A DNA stretch of 64,000 bases from Cardiocondyla obscurior. Lineage: Eukaryota > Arthropoda > Insecta > Hymenoptera > Formicidae. Where the stretch lies: the NCBI RefSeq assembly GCF_019399895.1, contig NC_091887.1, forward strand, positions 2,480,001-2,544,000. Direction: 5' to 3'. Each line of letters opens with the position of its first letter. Position 1 is the first letter of the stretch. The translations under genes were made by a program, and so were the position numbers. This document shows positions 12,435 through 23,372 of the stretch, piece by piece. The notes beneath the pieces are model-generated. The model did not search any database. It saw nothing but the letters and a program-made list of their open reading frames with translations, and was not told the DNA's origin.

Positions 12435-15400
12435 AATATATTCGCGATTATTACAATTTAATATTTTTAACAAATGATAAATTTCACCGCCGGTTGATGC
12501 GGCTGTACAAAATTATCACAACTTTTCCTGTAACCTATTTATCAATCGAATGTATGTTCAGTAATATCAATTGAAGTATAACATCAACAACGATCTTATG
12601 CACTTTATTGCATGTCATAAACTCGAGTCACTTTTGAAAAGCTTGTTCTGCTTGAAGTTTATCTTGCTGGAAGAAAGACATGAGCATATCATTACCTCGG
12701 AAGCCGCATTGTTACCTTAAATATTTTGCAACAAGAGCGAGCGCATTAGTGAATTCATTTCCGGCAAAATAATTTATTTTTATTTTTCTTTTTTTATTTT
12801 TATTGTCGATAAGGTATCTCGGTATGATTCAAGAGCCGACACTTTTTTCTCTTTCTCTCATATAGATAAGAAAAAAAATATGCATTGATATATGCGCAAA
12901 ATTAGATACCTTTCGTTTCTTGATATTAAATATAGGTCAAATCAATATTTATAACTCGTTAATATTAGAATAATATTTTATCTTGAGCAAAACGCGTAAA
13001 AATAATCATAGAAGTATCTTTACTTATTTTATTTTTTTTTAATTGAAAATTAAATTAAATTAATACTACGATTTTTTTTACGATCTATTCTAAAAATCTT
13101 GTAAAAACTTTTTAAACCGTTAAAGCTTGAATATATTAAATTTAAGATATTTAATAATTTTATTTTACGGGCGATTTGAAAATTTCTATTTTCTAGATCT
13201 CTAAATAGTCGAGAATCTCTAATTTATTATCGTCTAGTTTGCTCTTGGATCGTTTCCAGCTCGATATATCTGCATCCTTCCTTTGGCATTCCTTCAACAG
13301 GCCAATGGTAAACATTTCGCTATCCACAGATCTCGGCTATCTAACTCTTTATTTACGAACGTCTGCATGCTCCGTAAATTTCCTGACCTGACCCACTCTA
13401 CGGTTAAATCCACGCATTATCCCGATCTAACTTAATTTATGGTGTTATCTGATCGACAGCCAACATTTCCGCGGACGGCAAGACTCAACTACAAATTGTT
13501 TGTCAGCCCGAACAACAGCATCGAGCTCGCTATCAGACAGAAGGGTCCCGGGGCGCGGTGAAGGACCGTAGCGGAAATGGTTTTCCCATCGTTCGACTGA
13601 TCGGCTACGACAAGCCGACGACTCTACAAGTATTCATCGGCACCGATCTTGGCCGAGTGGCGCCTCACATGTTTTACCAGGCTTGTCGAGTAAGCGGCAA
13701 GAATTCTACACCCTGTATGGAGCGAAAGATTGATGGCACGATTGTGATTGAGATCGATATGGATCCGGCAAAGGATGTTACCTGTGACTGCGTTGGCATT
13801 CTTAAAGAGCGTAACGTCGACGTCGAACATAGATTTCCTCAAGAAGCAGGCTTGTTGCAAGGTAGAAGCAAGAAGAAATCCACACGATGCCGCATGGTCT
13901 TCCGCACGACTATCACGCACACCGACGGGACTACAGAGACGTTGCAAGTCTGCTCCCAGCCAATAGTCTGCAGTGAGTTGACTGATATAATGGATATTTT
14001 AGAAAAGCATTTAGAACAGCATTTAGAAAAATTGATTAAAATAAAGAAGGCAAGAATAAGCTAACAAAGTGTAGCAGATGAAGTTATAAAATAAAGTTTG
14101 AATTCCGTTAAGAAAGTTCATGATCTCTTTTCTTACAAAGTCGTCGATCTTGTATATTCGTAGCTCAACCACCTGGAATTCCAGAGATCTGCAAAAAGTC
14201 TCTAACGTCTTGCCCGTGCACGGGCGGGTTAGAACTCATAATACTCGGTAAGAACTTTCTGAAGGACACTCAAGTAGTCTTTCAACTAGACACCGATGAT
14301 TTATCGAGTAGCCTGGAACCGCACTGGGAGCGCACTGTGTTGCCGGACAAGGAGCATTTGCATCCAGTGCATTTGGTATGCATTATTCCACCTTATCGCA
14401 GGCAGGATCTAGCGCCTACGGAAACAGTCAGCGTCAAATTGTTCGCGGTGTCCTCTGGAAAAACCAGCGAACCCCATACTTTTCTTTACACAGCTGCCTC
14501 CACTCCCCCGCAACCATCCATAGGCAAAGTTGAATCTATTTCACCTCCGCTAACAAACGGTGACACTAGTCTGGTCACACCTTCCGCTCCAGTGCCGCTG
14601 ACCACGGGTGTCGCATCCAATAGTAAGTTTGATTATTGCAATAATTCTATTTTGCAAAATTATATTTCTTAACTCTACAATAAATTCAATTTCAGATATA
14701 TTTAAATAATGATATTTGATTTTTTACTTTTCTATACTTACATTTTTAATTTGTAAATTATCTTCGAAAAGTGTTAAGTTTTTTTTTTTAGTTCACGAAA
14801 AATTAATCTCTTGATAAATGATTAAATGTGATGTATTTATTATTTAATAGATCTCTTGACGCAAACAGCAGCGGGAGCTGCAAATTTCTTGACAAACGCG
14901 CCGGCTCAGTCGCAACAAAGTGTCTCTCCGGAAACGTTAAAAAGTGATCCCAGTCCACCACCAGCGGCAACGCCCCAGGTGACTCCAGTGATGCTGTGGA
15001 CGTCGCAATCCTCGAACTCTGAAGTTATGATGCCACCTCCGGCGCTCGTAGCAAATCCTTTAATAAACCGACGATCCTCGTCCAATCTTCAGCTGATTCT
15101 GCCGGATAATTTAAAAACAGAAGTGCTGGATGAAAACAGTCAGAATAGTATGCTGAGTGAAAATAGCATGCAAAGCATTCCGACGCCGACAACGGCTACA
15201 AACGGACCGACAGCGGTCACATCTCCCCTACAGCAATTAGTCGGCGAGAGTTCTATAGAAACTGCATCTTCGCAGGCTGATATTATCAAAACCGTTGGTG
15301 TTGCAACGGCTAATAGCAGTCCCGTGCAAGAGACTGTGACTGGTCTTCTCGGCGTAGTAGATTTAATACGTACTCAGCATCCTATGTCAATGGTGAACAC

Positions 15401-17870
15401 CCATCATCAAACTTCATTTGGAGGCGAGTATTTGAAATGAGTTAATAATAAATCGATAACAAGTATTTGTGTTATCTAAAAAAAAGAAAAAATATAATAT
15501 AATAGTATTCGATAACGCAATTAATCTTCGATTATTTTTATTCTTAAATCTTAAATTAAATTAAATTAAGATAAAAATAAAATAAAATTAAATTAAATTA
15601 AATTTTAAATAATTATAAGTATTAAAATATATTAATTTTGTAAATTTTAATTATAGGCATACATGAGTCGACGCAGGTTCAAGTTCTTAGTCCTCACCGC
15701 CTTAAGGATACAAACGGTGTTTTATCGACGGACACTAGCTCCAATGGAGCTTCCCTTCAAGGTGCCGGCGTAGTTGATCTTCGCATGAAGCACCACCATC
15801 ATCCCGACTTTAGTGCGCTATCGACTTATCCCGGTACTTCCGGAGCGCAATCAATGTCGACGACGAATAGTCATGCGGTGGAAAAGTACCTGAATCACAT
15901 AGAGTCCTCGGTTGGCACTACCGAGGAATCTAATAATCCTGAAAATGAGTTCGCTATTCAACAGCGAGCTTCTATTATCTCGGGAAGCAGTCAACAGTCG
16001 ACAGCTTCTTCGGGAATTTTAGCCAATACAGGTAAAATATTGTAAAATTTTTTTTACACAACAAATAATTCTTATGGAATAAATAAATTTTTTTTTTTTT
16101 TTAGTTTATCACGTTCTTAAAGATTATAATTCAAGTAGTTTTAATAATGCATCACACACAATCGGTATATTGTTTCAGGACAAAGTTCAGTAAAGTTGGA
16201 CTCTTTAGTAAACCCCGCAACTGAACAGATAGTTTCCCCATTGCACTCTGTGAATCCCAATTCTACTACAATGTTAACCCATGTAACAGCAGAACACGAA
16301 CCAAGTAGCAGCAAGACAATGTTACTTGAAGCGCTAATTCCATCGCAAACGGTACAGCCTTTGGGAGAAATGACGTCTACGGCATCAGTGCCTGCAACGA
16401 CGGTAGAACAAACAGGAGACAGTTTACTAACTACTATCAATGCAGCATTATTACCACAGATGCCAGAGCCGCAAGTCAGTTCGACAGCTGTTTCGTCAAG
16501 TTCTACGGTAATTTTTTTTTTAATTAAAAAAAAAAGAGATTAAACAGAAAAATATAAAAATGTTGAATCTAAAAATAATGAAGAATACCCGAAAAAAAAT
16601 TTCTAATTTATTAAAAAAAAAAAACTTAATTTTAGAACTTTTTTATGAATAAATATATATATATATTTTTTTTTTTTATTAGGTTACTGGTAATACGATG
16701 CCGGCAGAACGTATGCAACAACAAATGCAAGTGTTAACACAGCAAGACGTAGCAGTAATGCAACAACAGGTACAGCAAGTTGAACAGGTAGTCGCACAAG
16801 CACAGCAGCAAGTTGAACAGGTTGTCGCGCAAGCACAACAACAGGCAGTCCAAGTGGTGCACCAAGCCCAACAACAGGTAGTGCAGCAAGTAGTACAACA
16901 TGCTCAAGTCGTACAGCAAGCAGTACAACAAGTGCAAGCTGTACAGCAAGTCCAGGCTGCTCAGGTAGTACAACAAGCTGTACAGCAGGCGACTGAAGAA
17001 GTCGTGCAACAAGCAGTGCAGCAAGCAACACAAGAAGTCGTGCAGCAGGTTAGTAACATTAAATATTGTTACGTCTGACATAAAATTCGCAGCTTCCGGG
17101 CGGTTCCTGCGGAATCTGGTCCGCTCGTTTCTCGTCGGAATTTAGCAAGACGGAACGTGCGCGAAATACTTCACTTAACACTTTATTACACATTTATATG
17201 TTCATAAATTATTAAAAAATTAATTTTAAATTAAATACAATAATTCATATTAAATAAATTCCAGGTACAAGCAGTACAGCAAGCTGTCCAGCAGGCTCAA
17301 GCGGCCCAAGCGATGCAGCAGGCTGTGCAACAAGACATCGGTTCTATGCTTAGTCAGCCGGCGGGATTTGTGGCCGAGGCTAGTTCTGCTTTGGCTAGTG
17401 GAGCTGCTCAGGAACCCTCTCAACAGCGTTTGACCAACGCAGCGGAGCAAGCCATTAACAATGTTATTACTAATGCCACAAAGGCCATTATTAACAATCG
17501 GCCAATTTCAACAACCACCGCTCATGCAATCATCGCAACGAAAAAAATCTTAAACAGTGTGGCGACTCAAAGCGCGCAATTGATGAACAATGCGATGGAA
17601 GGAATCCTGCCGAAATCCCCCTCAGCACAAAACAATATCATTGAACAAGTAGCTAGCAAATCACCGCCGGTCGCACTTCCGGTGACTTCAAATTGTCAGG
17701 CTGTGGCCAACGCTCCGATTTCCAATCCCGCCGCAAACACGTCATCTAATCGCAAAACAGAAGACGGAATGCTGCCTCAAGAGCTCACTTCCATGTCGGA
17801 ACACGATCTTCTGAGTTACATCAATCCAAACTGTTTTGAACAGCTTCCTCAGAGTGGGTTTCTCTTGTAG
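1763..17870 (+). CDS. NFAT: NFAT5-type NFAT transcription factor (Rel-homology domain)
   Basis: Coding exons: 1763-1892, 10295-10614, 11795-12098, 13460-13972, 14164-14622, 14851-15423, 15657-16031, 16179-16507, 16683-17048, 17265-17870. All joins keep phase and give about 1324 aa. The Rel-homology DNA-binding region lies at about residues 258-425, with the recognition loop RARYQTEGSRG at 273-283 and the block CVGILKERNVDVE. An IPT domain follows at about 426-540 (GLELIILGKNFLKDTQVVF). There is no obvious N-terminal calcineurin-docking/SRR region of the NFATc kind, so it resembles NFAT5/TonEBP, the osmotic-stress class and the only NFAT type in insects. A Gln9 run sits at residues 88-96 and a long VQQ/Gln-rich segment at about 1010-1150; the C-terminus is acidic/aromatic (EHDLLSYINPNCF). 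Exon 1 is chosen because it ends in phase 1 at a good donor that joins the next acceptor as ...RHG-SNAGG. Other first exons could exist in the 8.4 kb intron. Confidence 0.9.
1893..10294 (+). other. NFAT intron 1 (8.4 kb)
   Basis: The interval runs from the donor after 1892 to the acceptor before 10295. Long poly-T/poly-A tracts and GC-rich blocks alternate. Open frames here (for example 4117-4668 minus and 9398-9961 plus) have low-complexity Phe/Lys/Arg composition and no family resemblance. Around 7200-7260 there is a 12-bp palindrome among GATA-like TATC motifs, which could mark an enhancer. Alternative promoters or first exons of NFAT may lie here but none was identified. Confidence 0.6.
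7232..7243. promoter_or_regulatory. 12-bp perfect palindrome with flanking GATA-like motifs
   Basis: CTACTTAAGTAG is a perfect palindrome. CTTATC and CTATCA, both GATA-factor-like, occur within 15 bp on either side. This is a possible enhancer element inside NFAT intron 1, but it rests on motif reading alone. Confidence 0.2.
16719..17340 (+). repeat. Coding Gln/Val-Gln tandem repeat in NFAT
   Basis: Exon 9 and the start of exon 10 encode degenerate repeats of the type VVQQAVQQ and VEQVVAQAQQQ, about 130 residues in all, interrupted by the 216-bp intron 17049-17264. The DNA repeat unit is built from CAA/CAG and GTA/GTC codons, so the antisense frames are also open but meaningless. Regular hydrophobic (V/A) spacing between Gln pairs suggests a helical or coiled-coil-like prion-type segment rather than plain polyQ. 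Confidence 0.85.
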
Positions 17871-19499
17871 TACCATCGCATTTTTCAATCAGCGGCAGAG
17901 GGGATAATGTTTTTAACGAATTTATTTTTGAATAAAAGTTCAAAGAAAAATCTGCCTTCCGTGTCCTGCGTTTGGTGCTAAATACAATCGGCTGGTTTGA
18001 AATTTCACTTGCCTTGTGTATTGAACAGTGAAAACATTGGCGCGTAGGCCATAACTAGCTAAATGTGGGATACAAGGATTCAAGAACGTTTAAAAAAAAA
18101 AAAAGAAAAATTGAAACGTCTTGGAAATTAATATACGATGTTTTTTGAACCTTTGCGTTGTTTGGATTGCGCAGGATTAACCTCGGACTCGGGTTACAAG
18201 ATCATTACCTTGTTCCGATATTGATAATTTTATGTCACATTTGTGATGTGATGCAAAGTTCTTTTTATAGAAGAGAAAGTAGAAGTGCACTGTGGCAACT
18301 TTGGGTTTCGATACGTTTCTCTAGATTCCTTTTTGAAATTCTTGTAGTTACGGACGTTAGGAATTTAGAATTCCTAATCTCCGAGCTATTGGTCTTTCTA
18401 ACTTTAATTCTTTCGGTACAGTAATTAAAAGGCATTCCTGTTAAACGATAGACATATTCGATGGCACTAAATATATATAATATACACGCCAGAGAATTTC
18501 ACGTATTTTTAAAGAATGTTTTCGTTGTCTTTTGTGCCGAAAGGGTTAATCGGATTCTACAATAAGATATTATTGATTATTTATTATAACAAACGTTTTG
18601 ACGACCCAAAGTTTTCAGAGATACTTCCTGATTATCTTGTGATCGACGGCAAAGGCAAGCCGTAAAGTCCACAGCAGCAAAGCATCATAAATCGGGAACT
18701 ATTAACATGTAAGTATAAGACGGGCGCATGAGAAAGCGCGACAAATTCAGATGTTCTTCTCTTTCACACACCTTTTCTTTCTGTGTTTTATCTTTTCCAA
18801 GAATCGTCATTCTTCCTTAACGATTCGTTATTTATCGTAAATGATGTATGTGCAACTAAATATGTCGCATTATTATCTTGTGCGCTATATTAATCTACTT
18901 TGAATTCTTTTTGTTTGCAGAATTCGCAGAATGATACGTAATTAATGCAAATGTAAAAAAAAAAAAATATGTTGTAAATGTTCAGATAATTAATCTTAAT
19001 AATTAGACATAATCCTTAGATATCGCGTTTCAAAACTGAGTCCCAAGCCTAGGATGCAACTATGGTGTTTTAGACCTTATTAATTAATAATTTAATATTG
19101 CTGAAAAAAAAAAAAAAAAAAAGAAATTAAATCTTGAGAAATAACAAAGGAGAATCCGGCCTAATTTAGTTTTATTTTTGAAATTTTGAAATTTTTATTT
19201 CTTATTTTTGTAAAATTACAAAAAAAAAATTTAAAAAAATTAAAAAAAAAAGATGAAATATATAGAAACACGTATGTGTAATTATGTGAAATATATTATG
19301 CTGTTGTGACTTGATTTCATTACGAAAGAATGGATCATCTCGTCACTGTGGTCTTCACATGTCTCAAGAATGCATATATTTCGTACGTTATTTTGTTTTC
19401 TTCTCTTTTTTGTTAGTACATCGATAATGATAATAGAATTATGTAAGTGCATTAACGTTATCATTATTTGATACAGAGATAGAAAAAATGACAGGGAAT

Positions 19500-19500
<1 letters not shown>

Positions 19501-19541
<41 letters not shown>
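19501..19541. repeat. (AG)n microsatellite
   Basis: An almost pure AG dinucleotide tract of about 40 bp in the NFAT 3' UTR. Confidence 0.9.
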
Positions 19542-19544
<3 letters not shown>

Positions 19545-19561
19545 CGTTGTATGTTAAAGTA

Positions 19562-19625
19562 GTATATATATATATCTAATATATATATATATATAATATA
19601 TTATATATTTTATATATATATATTT
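19562..19625. repeat. (TA)n-rich tract
   Basis: Imperfect TA dinucleotides broken by short AATAT and TTTTA pieces. It is simple sequence in the NFAT 3' UTR. Confidence 0.8.
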
Positions 19626-20626
19626 TTTACGTTTATCCAAAGAGAGAGTAGAGTGCGGGCTAAGTAACAAAGTGAGCTTATTAAGGATATATGTTCATAT
19701 AATTATTATATATATATATATTGGATGTAACTAAAGTGCGACACAAAGATCTTTAACAACGAGTACATTTTCATTTACTTTTAGATTTCCTGTATAAATA
19801 TACCTCAAGATATCAATGTAATCTCAAATAGTCCCCTCTTTATTTTTTACCAATTTTACGTCGCATGAATCCAGGATTATGCATTGGTTACGAGTTATAC
19901 GTAATTATAAAACATTGGGTTTATAAAACTTCGATTTTTTTTTAAATGAAATGGTGCACTTGTACCTAAATATTTATGCTTAATGATTATCGTGGAAAAA
20001 AAAAGAAAAGAAAATCTTTTAAATTTTTACCCTTTTTGCATATAAAGTCTCAGAGAAATATAAATATCCTTGAAATGTTATATTATTTTTAAGCTTTACT
20101 GATCTCAAATATTTTGACATGTTTAATTAATTCTTGAATCATCAAGTTTTCTCTCATATCACTTTAATATTTCGCACTTTAGCGATATCCTGTGTACGTA
20201 TATCGCGACATCGAATTTTCGGGGGCTAAGCTCCCATATGTTCAAGACGAGCGGTGCTAATATTCGCCAAGATTATGTAGTTAATAGATGAAAAAAAAAA
20301 GAGAGAGAGAAAGAAAGAAAAAGATTTTATAACGAAAAATATAATGAAACATTTATCGTCGCGACAGCAACATGTCTTTGTAGCCAAGTATATATACACG
20401 CGTATATACATACATATATATTTTATATTGACCGTTATAATGTATCCGTAGTCGCACGCGATGACTAATGGTTCGCCTCAACAGGAAAAATAACTTGTGT
20501 ACCACTTGCGATATGTGAAATTGTAAACGTGTGCTCTTCTTGTTGTACGCACGTACTGATAATAGCTATCAGCCTAACTTCGACAAAAATTCGTAACAAT
20601 GTATCATTATTTACTCCTGTAAGTTG

Positions 20627-20632
20627 AATAAA
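20627..20632 (+). terminator. Poly(A) signal AATAAA for NFAT
   Basis: AATAAA is followed by a T-rich stretch (TGTTTCAC...TTCTT). It lies about 2.8 kb after the NFAT stop and 0.5 kb before the end of the convergent LACTB2 coding region. Confidence 0.55.
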
Positions 20633-21062
20633 TGTTTCACAATAATATTCTTATGCGCATTTCATTTTCTATGTCTTGCTCGGAGGATTCTAAATTAATT
20701 GGAAAATTAATATATAATCACAGCGGAATTTATGTATGTACGTGAAACAGCTTTCTTTAAAAGAGAATAGTTAATGACACGTGCAAAGTGTGTTCTTTGT
20801 AATGTATAGTTTATAATAAAATAAATTTTATTTATATAACATTTCAATTATATATTTGTACATAAAGTATATATATTTATTATGTATATATAAATACGAT
20901 CAAAATTTCTTCCTAAGATTAACGTTCCACAAACGTGTTATTAAAACGACTGCCTTTTTGATACGTTCAAATCGGCATTCATTTTTTACTTTATTAGTTT
21001 TCGTTAAAATTGTGTTTTTAAAATCTGAAAACCGCAGTTTCTGACAATTGCGATTCTCCAGA

Positions 21063-21068
21063 TTTATT
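21063..21068 (-). terminator. Poly(A) signal (AATAAA on minus) for LACTB2
   Basis: The plus strand reads TTTATT, about 60 nt after the LACTB2 stop codon. This is the nearest canonical hexamer. Confidence 0.45.
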
Positions 21069-21125
21069 ATGCTAATTTTATTTACAATTTTATTGAATTT
21101 AATATTATTTATATAATACACTTAC

Positions 21126-22677
21126 TTATATTTTACCTTTGATTCTCCACCAGCCGCCGCTTTCTTCTTGCAACACTTTTCCTTCTTTCTGCAGTTTTTG
21201 AAGGTGATGTCCCACAGTAAAAGCTGCTGCCAGCCACAATTTCTCGGGAGTATCCTGTGCAGATGTTTTAAAATTTAGTCAACTCTTTCGAAAAGACAAA
21301 TTAATTACTTGTAACTACGTTACTTATTTAATTTTTAATTATTTCAAATTAAAGGAATTAAAAAAAAGGTACATATTCTTCAATGACTCAATTAATATAT
21401 ACTTTGTAAATTTTTTTGACAATGTCCATCTCGGTCATCGACTTGTCGCCCCCCTCTTCTTGCAGCATCCACAGAATTTCGTTTTCCCTCTGCAGTCTGT
21501 GCTTTATGTAATACTGTATACGTGGCAGGGGATCGTCGAGAACCGGTCCATGACCTGGATAAATCATCTTAGGTTTCAGCTCCAAGATTTTCCTTAGCGA
21601 CAACATATAATCATGAAGATCCTCAAAGACCGACGTGCCTTCCCCCAGGATGCAATCGCCACTGAACAAAACGTTATCATCTTGCAGTAGCAAGCAAGCG
21701 TGATCGCTGGTGTGTCCGGGCGTGTATTTAATTTGAAGCTTCGCTCCTTCGACTTCCACTACTTGATCATTCGTCAAAGGTTCCCACTGGATGGACTTTT
21801 CATCGTCAGATCTATCCGTATCGTTTGGCGACCGTGGTATTTTCCACACGATCGGCTGTGTATCTGAGGGGAATAATCTTTTCACCAAGTTCTTTACAGA
21901 TTTGACGCCGCCAATGTGATCGTGATGCCAGTGAGTGACCACCAAGTGTTCAATAGTTGCATTCTCTTCGTTTAACACGTTATCCAAAAGTTTTATGTAG
22001 GCTTCAGCTGTTTTTTCCTCTCCCGAGTCAACTAGCACACGTCTGCAACACATATTAAATATCGTCATTTAATTTGAATTATTTCAGTATTTTATTAACT
22101 TTAATTATATAATTAAAAGTTATTACTAATAATTGACGAAAATAATATCGTTCCCTTCTGCTAGACTGAACGTCTGTCACGGTTTTATTTCAAGATTTTG
22201 AAAAATGACGCGCTAATTACGCGGCACGTGCATGATGTCATAGCGTAAAAAAAATTAACCTAAAAAGGTTGTACATACGATTTTCAACTCTTCTTTATAT
22301 CCCCTTAGTCTTCAAACGTAGAATATTCAGTCTACTTTTTCTTTGTTCTCACACGTCAGACGTCATTTTTCGAAATCTCACATAAACCTCAGACTTATCC
22401 GTTCGATAAACATTTCATTTTTAACCTAAAAGTATTTAACATTTATCATTAAAAAAAATAAAAGCAAATAGTTGAACTCGATTTCCGTTGGAAACTTTAT
22501 TGCTTTTAACGATCAGATGCAGGATCTGAGATCAATGACGTTTAATCACCTCCGTCCAGTGCCCACGAGGTAAGTATTGGTGCCTTGCAGTGTCATCGGT
22601 CCAGGATTACATCCCAGGATACGAATCACCCGGCTGGAGAGCCTCGCCACCGGCGGCAAATTTGTTAAAGTCGTCAT
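21126..22677 (-). CDS. LACTB2: LACTB2-like endoribonuclease, metallo-beta-lactamase fold
   Basis: Coding exons, in transcript order on the minus strand: 22677-22550, 22042-21403, 21254-21126. Phases close and give 298 aa, close to the 288 aa of vertebrate LACTB2. The N-terminus carries the family signature ILGCNPGPMTLQGTNTYLVG. The metal-binding motif THWHHDH is at residues 79-85, followed by TPGHTSDH, the metal-bridging FSGDCILGEG block and YPGHGPV. The C-terminal winged-helix part ends HLQKLQKEGKVL. The family cleaves single-stranded RNA and acts in mitochondria in mammals; localisation here is inferred. The start is the ATG giving MTTLTNLPP; an open frame continues upstream to 22740 but lacks an ATG. 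It is convergent with NFAT. Confidence 0.92.
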
Positions 22678-22942
22678 GGTCCTTTCGCTCGGCTCGTTCA
22701 CACCCGGAACGATCGTCAGTAGCAACGCGAATAGGAGCACCTTGAAATTCTGATCAATTCTGATTTCATATCACACGTCGATCGGTCTTTATCTAGGATG
22801 ACGGAAGCTCTACACTTCCTGCACTTGAGTCTACTTGAGCCTTGAGACGAGATAAATATATGAATAATAAAGATTATATTGTATACTTTTACTTTTTTCT
22901 GTCTCTCGACTTTTCTGTCCCGTCATCGTGATGTTGGACCTT

Positions 22943-22950
22943 TGACGTCA
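22943..22950. promoter_or_regulatory. CRE palindrome upstream of LACTB2
   Basis: A perfect TGACGTCA lies about 270 bp upstream of the LACTB2 start codon, a distance compatible with a proximal promoter element for CREB/ATF factors. Confidence 0.5.
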
Positions 22951-23188
22951 CTCGCAAGAAACGCGAGAATAATTGTTGTAACATATCGAAATCAGAGATG
23001 CGCTTTTATTAATCTGAAACAGATATCGATGAATTAATAATGAAAATATAAAACGTCGAACGCCTACTTTGGATTTTTAATTCTTTTCTTTTTTTAAAGA
23101 TATTTTATATTTCTATTCAGATAATCTTTATTATTTATTTTATTTAAAGTATATTATTAAAAAAAAAAAAGTTAATAAAAGTTTTTAC

Positions 23189-23372
23189 CCTCAATAGTTT
23201 GTAGAAGTTGTTTGGGACTAAATCCGAGAGATAGCGTTTCGTATTCTGTCTCATTCGAATAATTATTGCACGTGCGATGCAACGCGGTGAAAAACATATT
23301 TACCGAAGAACGCATTGTTTCACAGAAGTCGCAATTAGGTCGATTGTAATGTCCGTTTAATCTACATTTCAC
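23189..23372 (-). CDS. Possible first coding exon of an unrecognised gene
   Basis: On the minus strand an ATG opens a 61-codon frame that ends at a plausible donor (GAGG then GTAAAA). The peptide starts MKCRLNGHYNRPNCDFCE, giving a Cys-His-Cys-Cys spacing (residues 3, 8, 14, 17) that could bind zinc, and its composition is not low-complexity. I do not recognise the family and could not find a convincing continuation between here and LACTB2. It could be an upstream exon of LACTB2, a separate small gene, or chance. Confidence 0.22.

Larger units (their letters stand above)
17871..20650 (+). other. NFAT 3' UTR (long, A/T-rich)
   Basis: This is non-coding sequence after the NFAT stop, ending at a good AATAAA at 20627. 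An earlier AATAAA-like site lies near 17930, so two 3' ends are possible. It contains (GA)n and (TA)n microsatellites and several TATTTAT-like AU-rich elements. No other gene was seen in it. Confidence 0.6.

Noticed and set aside
16684..17081. Long antisense open frames over the NFAT repeat
   Set aside because: They are a by-product of CAA/CAG/GTA repeat codons read backwards (Leu/Cys/Tyr repeats).
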